Source: Parabacteroides distasonis (GTDB lineage: Bacteria > Bacteroidota > Bacteroidia > Bacteroidales > Tannerellaceae). Taken from it: DNA of 64,000 nt. The stretch's first letter is position 1. The number at the start of each line of letters is the position of its first letter. The stretch is from assembly GCA_021531385.1 (NCBI GenBank), contig JAFBIR010000009.1, positions 1 through 64,000 on the forward strand. Reading direction: 5' to 3'. The notes beneath the pieces were generated by a model. That model was not told the DNA's origin. It did not search any database and saw only the letters and a list, made by a program, of their open reading frames with translations. Below, in pieces: positions 59,826 to 64,000 of the stretch. A program made the translations under genes and the position numbers.

Positions 59826-62800
59826 ATGGCAAATATTCTTATTCCCAAACATAATTGGGCAATAAAGGCGTTACGACTGCCTGAACAAGTTGTACGACAA
59901 ATTCCAAGAGGTATGAAATTGAGTATGTTGGCATTGTTCTGCTCCGCAGGCATTGCTTGGTCTGCAGAAAGTTATGCGCAAGAGGCCAGAGTGAGCTTGA
60001 GTGCGAATAATGAGACCGTTGAAAACGTATTGAAGAAGATTGAGAATCAATCTGAGTTCTCCTTCTTTTATAATGTGCGTCACGTAGATCTGAATCGGAG
60101 GGTCTCGGTAGTGGTCAAAGATAGCGATGTGTTTAATGTGTTGGATAAGCTATTCTCTGAAACGGATGTGACTTATAAAGTGTTGGATAAAAAGATTATC
60201 TTGACAAAGACCGAAGTGAATGCATCACAGCAAAACGGTCGTACGGTTACGGGTAGAGTGGTGGATAAGAACGGCGATCCTATCATCGGTGCCAATGTGG
60301 TGGTGAAAGGCACAACACAAGGGACGGTGACAGATATTGATGGACACTATTCTATTGCGACTCCAGATGGAGCTATTCTGAAGATCTCTTATATTGGTTA
60401 TCATGTTCAAGAGATAACGGTAGGAGCGCAGAGTAAGATTGATGTGCAGCTCATTGAGGACAGCCAAAACTTGGATGAGGTGGTTGTCGTAGGTTATGGT
60501 ACGCAGAAGAAGGTCAACATGACCGGAGCTGTTGCCTCGGTTAAGGTCGATGCGTTGGGTGATCGTCCTATTACAAACGCCACGGATGCATTAGCAGGTT
60601 TGGCGGCAGGTCTTTCTGTAACCAACAGTGGTGGTAATACACCGGGATTTGAGGCGCAGACGATTCGGATTCGAGGCCAGGGCACATTGAACGATTCCAG
60701 CCCATTGGTTGTCATCGATGGCATGACGGGAAATAATATCAGTGATATCAATCCTCAGGATATCGAGAGTATCTCTATTTTGAAGGATGCAGCTTCCTCG
60801 GCTATCTATGGTTCTCGTGCTGCCAATGGTGTGATCTTGATCACGACAAAGAAAGGCTCGGAGGGTTCTTCCCGTATTACTTATAGTGGCAATGTCTCTT
60901 TCGAGAAGATTGCTAACCGTTTGAATCTTGTGACTGATTACGCAGATTACATGGAGATTCAGAACGCGGGTCTTGTCGTGAATGGACAAGCTCCTCGTTT
61001 CTCGCAGGGAAAAATTGACGAGTGGCGTAATGACGCTGGCCAGAACCCGACAGTCTATCCCAATACCGATTGGCAGGATCATATCTATCGGAGTCCGTCA
61101 GTTGTACAGAATCACAATATCTCGGCTATCGGTGGTACAAAGACAGTGCGTTACAACATGTCGTTCGGCTACATCAACAATCCAGGTATGATCTACAACA
61201 CGAACTATCGTCGCTATCAGTTGCGTAGCAACATTGAGGCCGATATTAAACCATGGTTGAAAGTGGGTACCAATATCTATGGGTTTGTCGATACGAATAA
61301 TCCGTCAGCTGATAATGCGGCTGCGGGAGGTGATGTGATTTTTGGCTATGGCGCTTTCAATACGGTTCCGGGCATGACGTTGTACGATCCAGAAACGGGT
61401 CTTTATGGTGGTATCCAGAATCCAGAGGAGGTAAATGTCAGCAATGCCAATCCCTATCGTCGTATGTGGTTTTACAAGAGTGAGTTCCCGATCCGTACAC
61501 GTCGTGCGGTAGCGAAAGTGTATGGACAGCTCAAGCCTATCAAGGGGTTAACCATCGATGCCTCATATTCGTACAATTATTGGAACCGGAACATTGAGCA
61601 TCATCTGTGCGATCGTAATCTTTATCGTTTTACTATGGATGGACCCGTTTTGTTGCGTGAGGGAGTAGTGCGTACCTATATTCGTAAATACAATTATCGG
61701 AATACGTTCCGTACCTCAGATGTAACGGCTCGTTATGATTTTCAGTGGGATAAACTGGATGCGTCAGCTATGATCGGTGCCAGCCAGGAGTATAATAAGT
61801 ATGAGTACGAGTATTTCCGTAGATACGATTTGGCCGATGATTCACTTACCGGCATGGATGCGGGTGCTACGTTAGGCCCGGAAGGTGGCTATTATACGGA
61901 GTGGGCTATGCGTTCCTATTTCGGACGTATCAATTTGGCATGGGATGATAAATACCTTTTGGAATTCAATCTTCGTTCGGATGGTTCATCAAAGTTTGCT
62001 CCGGATCAACGCTGGGGTTGGTTCCCTTCTCTCTCTGCGGGTTGGCGTATCTCACAAGAGAAATTCATGGAGGATTATCAGGATTGGTTGAGCCAGCTGA
62101 AACTTCGCGCCTCCTATGGATCATTGGGTAACAATGCCACCACAAGCTACTATATGTATCAATCTCTGTTCTCTCCCGTCAATCATGTGCTGAACAACAC
62201 GGCCACAAGTGGTATGGCGCAGACCGCACTTTCTAACGCAAATCTGACGTGGGAGACGACCTATATGACGAATATCGGTATTGATTTCGGTTTTTTGAAT
62301 AGTCGCCTCAGTGGATCCATGGAGTGGTTCAACAAAGACACGAAAGGCATCTTGATCTCCTTGCCTGTTCCTTTGGAGCATGGTACGGCTGCTGTGCCTA
62401 ACCAGAATGCGGGTGAGGTCAACAACAGGGGAGTTGATTTTGAGCTGAATTGGAATGATAGGATCGGTAAGGTTAATTATTCTGTGGGCTTGAATTTTGG
62501 CTTTGTCAATAATAAGGTGACCAAGTTCCAAGGTGATGTTTCCTCGATCAATGGTGTGTATAAGATTCAGGAGGGTAAACCTATTAACCAGTTGTATGTG
62601 TTGCAAGTGGATCGAATTGTGCGTGACGAGCAAGACATGGCCTATGTGCAGTCGTTGGTGGATCAGAATCCCGATTATTTTGCGACCTATCAACGTCCTG
62701 AGTTGGGCGATTTCTTGTTCAAGGACTCTAACAATGATGGAAAACTCGATGCGGATGACCGTGTGGAGATTGGACATGGAAATATGCCTTGCTTCACCTA

Positions 62801-63260
62801 TGGAGCTAACTTAGGCTTATCTTGGAATGGTTTTGATTTGAGTATGCTGTTGCAAGGAGTGGGTAATTATCAGGTGTACTACAATAACCAGGCTTTCCGT
62901 TTTGTGACAGTCTTGGGTCAGTCGTTGATCAAAGATATCACGGATAATGCATGGACTCCGGAGAATCCATACAACTCGAAATATCCAATCTTGCGTAATG
63001 ATGCGAATAGCAAAAACCAGGTGGCGAGCGATGCTTTTGTGCATAATGCAGCCTATTTGCGTTGTAAAAACTTGCAGTTGGGATATACGGTGCCGAAGAG
63101 AGTCTCTCAGAAATTCTTTGTGGAGAATCTGAAGGTGTACACCAGTATTGATAATCTATTTACAATCTCCAGTTTCCCGGGATTGGATCCGGAAATTGCT
63201 GCTAATGTCGGCTATCCATCCATCCGCCAGTATTCTGTGGGTATTAATGTTTCATTCTAA
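59826..63260 (+). CDS. SusC/RagA-type TonB-dependent outer-membrane transporter with STN domain
   Basis: A 1144-aa transporter. A long N-terminus before the hydrophobic signal (MKLSMLALFCSAGIAW from residue 30) is common in this class; a start at 59913 is possible. Residues about 55-120 are the STN signalling domain (VENVLKKIENQSEFSFFYNV), about 138-215 a carboxypeptidase-regulatory-like domain (VTGRVVDKNGDPIIGANVVV), then the TonB-box-like DEVVVVGYGTQKKVNMTGAV, plug and 22-strand barrel ending VGINVSF. STN signals to FecR. It imports glycan or peptide ligands captured by the SusD partner 12 nt downstream. Confidence 0.96.
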   Translation: MANILIPKHNWAIKALRLPEQVVRQIPRGMKLSMLALFCSAGIAWSAESYAQEARVSLSANNETVENVLKKIENQSEFSFFYNVRHVDLNRRVSVVVKDSDVFNVLDKLFSETDVTYKVLDKKIILTKTEVNASQQNGRTVTGRVVDKNGDPIIGANVVVKGTTQGTVTDIDGHYSIATPDGAILKISYIGYHVQEITVGAQSKIDVQLIEDSQNLDEVVVVGYGTQKKVNMTGAVASVKVDALGDRPITNATDALAGLAAGLSVTNSGGNTPGFEAQTIRIRGQGTLNDSSPLVVIDGMTGNNISDINPQDIESISILKDAASSAIYGSRAANGVILITTKKGSEGSSRITYSGNVSFEKIANRLNLVTDYADYMEIQNAGLVVNGQAPRFSQGKIDEWRNDAGQNPTVYPNTDWQDHIYRSPSVVQNHNISAIGGTKTVRYNMSFGYINNPGMIYNTNYRRYQLRSNIEADIKPWLKVGTNIYGFVDTNNPSADNAAAGGDVIFGYGAFNTVPGMTLYDPETGLYGGIQNPEEVNVSNANPYRRMWFYKSEFPIRTRRAVAKVYGQLKPIKGLTIDASYSYNYWNRNIEHHLCDRNLYRFTMDGPVLLREGVVRTYIRKYNYRNTFRTSDVTARYDFQWDKLDASAMIGASQEYNKYEYEYFRRYDLADDSLTGMDAGATLGPEGGYYTEWAMRSYFGRINLAWDDKYLLEFNLRSDGSSKFAPDQRWGWFPSLSAGWRISQEKFMEDYQDWLSQLKLRASYGSLGNNATTSYYMYQSLFSPVNHVLNNTATSGMAQTALSNANLTWETTYMTNIGIDFGFLNSRLSGSMEWFNKDTKGILISLPVPLEHGTAAVPNQNAGEVNNRGVDFELNWNDRIGKVNYSVGLNFGFVNNKVTKFQGDVSSINGVYKIQEGKPINQLYVLQVDRIVRDEQDMAYVQSLVDQNPDYFATYQRPELGDFLFKDSNNDGKLDADDRVEIGHGNMPCFTYGANLGLSWNGFDLSMLLQGVGNYQVYYNNQAFRFVTVLGQSLIKDITDNAWTPENPYNSKYPILRNDANSKNQVASDAFVHNAAYLRCKNLQLGYTVPKRVSQKFFVENLKVYTSIDNLFTISSFPGLDPEIAANVGYPSIRQYSVGINVSF

Positions 63261-63272
63261 AATCAACGAACA

Positions 63273-64000
63273 ATGAAAAGTAAAAATATAGTATCTATTC
63301 TGTTAGGGTCAGCTCTCTTGCTTACAGCTTGTGAGAGTCTGGACTACGTGCCTTCTACGCAGATGTCGAGCGAGACTTTTTGGAAGACGGAAAATCATGC
63401 GCGTCAGGCAGCCGTTGGATTGTATGCCGCCATGCGTGAGCCCTGGTGTTTTGGCATGGAGTTTACGTTTGAAATGTGTACCGATTTGGCGGATGGAGTC
63501 AGTCCTTGGTCTGATGTCTCTCGTGGCACTGCTTTTGCATCAAATAGTGGAGGTGTGCAGAACCATTGGCAGTATCTGTATGAGTTGGTTCATCGTTGTA
63601 ATACGGTGATTCGTAATGTGGCCACCATGGAGATCAGCCAGGAAACCATTGACAGAGTCACTGGCGAGGCTAAGTTTTTACGTGCGATGGCCTATTTCCG
63701 TCTGATGACGTTATGGGGAGGCGTACCTTATTACGATGAGACTTGTGATATTAACAAAGAGTTTGCTAACGTGACCAGCCCTCGCAGCAGTGAGGAGGAG
63801 ATTCGTCAGCATGTCTTGGCTGATCTGGGAGAGGCGATTCAAAAGTTGCCGGTTGCATGGGAAAGTACGGACCTGGGTCGAGTGACGAAGGGTGCGGCCT
63901 ATGCTTTGAGAGGCAAGGTTTATTTGTATAACAAGGAGTGGACGAAAGCCATCGCCGATTTTGAGGAGGTAGTCTATAATAAAACGAATAACTACGGTTA
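63273..64000 (+). CDS. SusD/RagB-type surface lipoprotein (cut by window edge)
   Basis: The first 242 codons of a lipoprotein: MKSKNIVSILLGSALLLTAC gives the lipobox (Cys20), followed by LDYVPSTQMSSETFWKTENH, the usual SusD N-terminal pattern, and FLRAMAYFRLMTLWGGVPYY, the conserved TPR-like helix. It forms the lid on the SusC transporter and binds the ligand at the cell surface. The frame is open to the last base, so the C-terminus and any enzyme genes of the locus lie outside the window. Confidence 0.93.
   Translation, partial: MKSKNIVSILLGSALLLTACESLDYVPSTQMSSETFWKTENHARQAAVGLYAAMREPWCFGMEFTFEMCTDLADGVSPWSDVSRGTAFASNSGGVQNHWQYLYELVHRCNTVIRNVATMEISQETIDRVTGEAKFLRAMAYFRLMTLWGGVPYYDETCDINKEFANVTSPRSSEEEIRQHVLADLGEAIQKLPVAWESTDLGRVTKGAAYALRGKVYLYNKEWTKAIADFEEVVYNKTNNYG

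Noticed and set aside
62121-62777. A 218-aa ORF on the minus strand
   Set aside because: It is the reverse of the susC barrel region and shows no protein-like motif.

Overview
The window reads as a chromosomal segment of a gut-type Bacteroidales bacterium, most likely Parabacteroides or a close relative (the phylum is well supported; the genus is inference). Reasons: Bacteroidota-type promoters (TTTG or TTG, about 19 nt, then TAnnTTTG), a SusC/SusD pair with an STN domain under an ECF sigma/FecR pair, a one-polypeptide hybrid two-component system, a GG-leader peptide, the GluP-type MFS/galK/galM cluster, and many lipoproteins. No phage, transposase or CRISPR array is visible.

Layout. 1-126 is the 3' end of a 5S rRNA with its terminator. 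0.2-10.8 kb holds an agarase-like GH-A hydrolase, a PHP phosphatase, pheT, a YebC protein, a small surface protein, mdh and a three-gene RNA-related operon (DUF5063, DEDDy exonuclease, RlmI-type methyltransferase). 11.1-14.4 kb is a redox operon: a GG-leader C2HC peptide, a Tat-exported Fe-S aldo/keto reductase and a membrane polyferredoxin with an internal Tat-like signal. 14.5-21.8 kb holds cell-envelope genes: ftsK, a LolA-like protein, trxB and PBP1A. 21.8-27.5 kb is glpK-glpF, a C39-like lipoprotein and a GH78-type rhamnosidase. 27.6-32.1 kb has an unlisted 56-aa membrane protein and a 1335-aa hybrid sensor regulator. 32.5-40.0 kb is a leftward cluster for murein-peptide use (NlpC/P60, exported dipeptide epimerase, transglutaminase-like lipoprotein, S9 peptidase) headed by a porin. 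40.2-40.6 kb is a chimeric pseudogene. 40.7-46.4 kb has galK, a sugar MFS and galM, divergent from a GH51 arabinofuranosidase. 46.5-57.6 kb holds a cytidylate-kinase-like gene, GH3, a DMT exporter, an OmpA lipoprotein, YbaK, Tex, an ABC importer with fused permease and ATPase, and an exported Gfo/Idh/MocA protein. 57.8-64.0 kb is the start of a polysaccharide- or glycoprotein-use locus: ECF sigma, divergent FecR, SusC, SusD (cut by the edge).

The most unusual signal is not a gene. At least four gene-free stretches (10.98-11.14, 18.73-18.87, 32.18-32.37 and 57.71-57.84 kb) are built from degenerate 11-nt units (22-nt double units; one stretch also has 12-nt units). Each array has its own consensus, but some share 12-16-nt motifs. 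The period is not a multiple of three and is close to one DNA helical turn. A second non-genic element is a 28-nt palindrome found twice, once intergenic and once inside the linker of a lipoprotein gene. I know of no described function for either.
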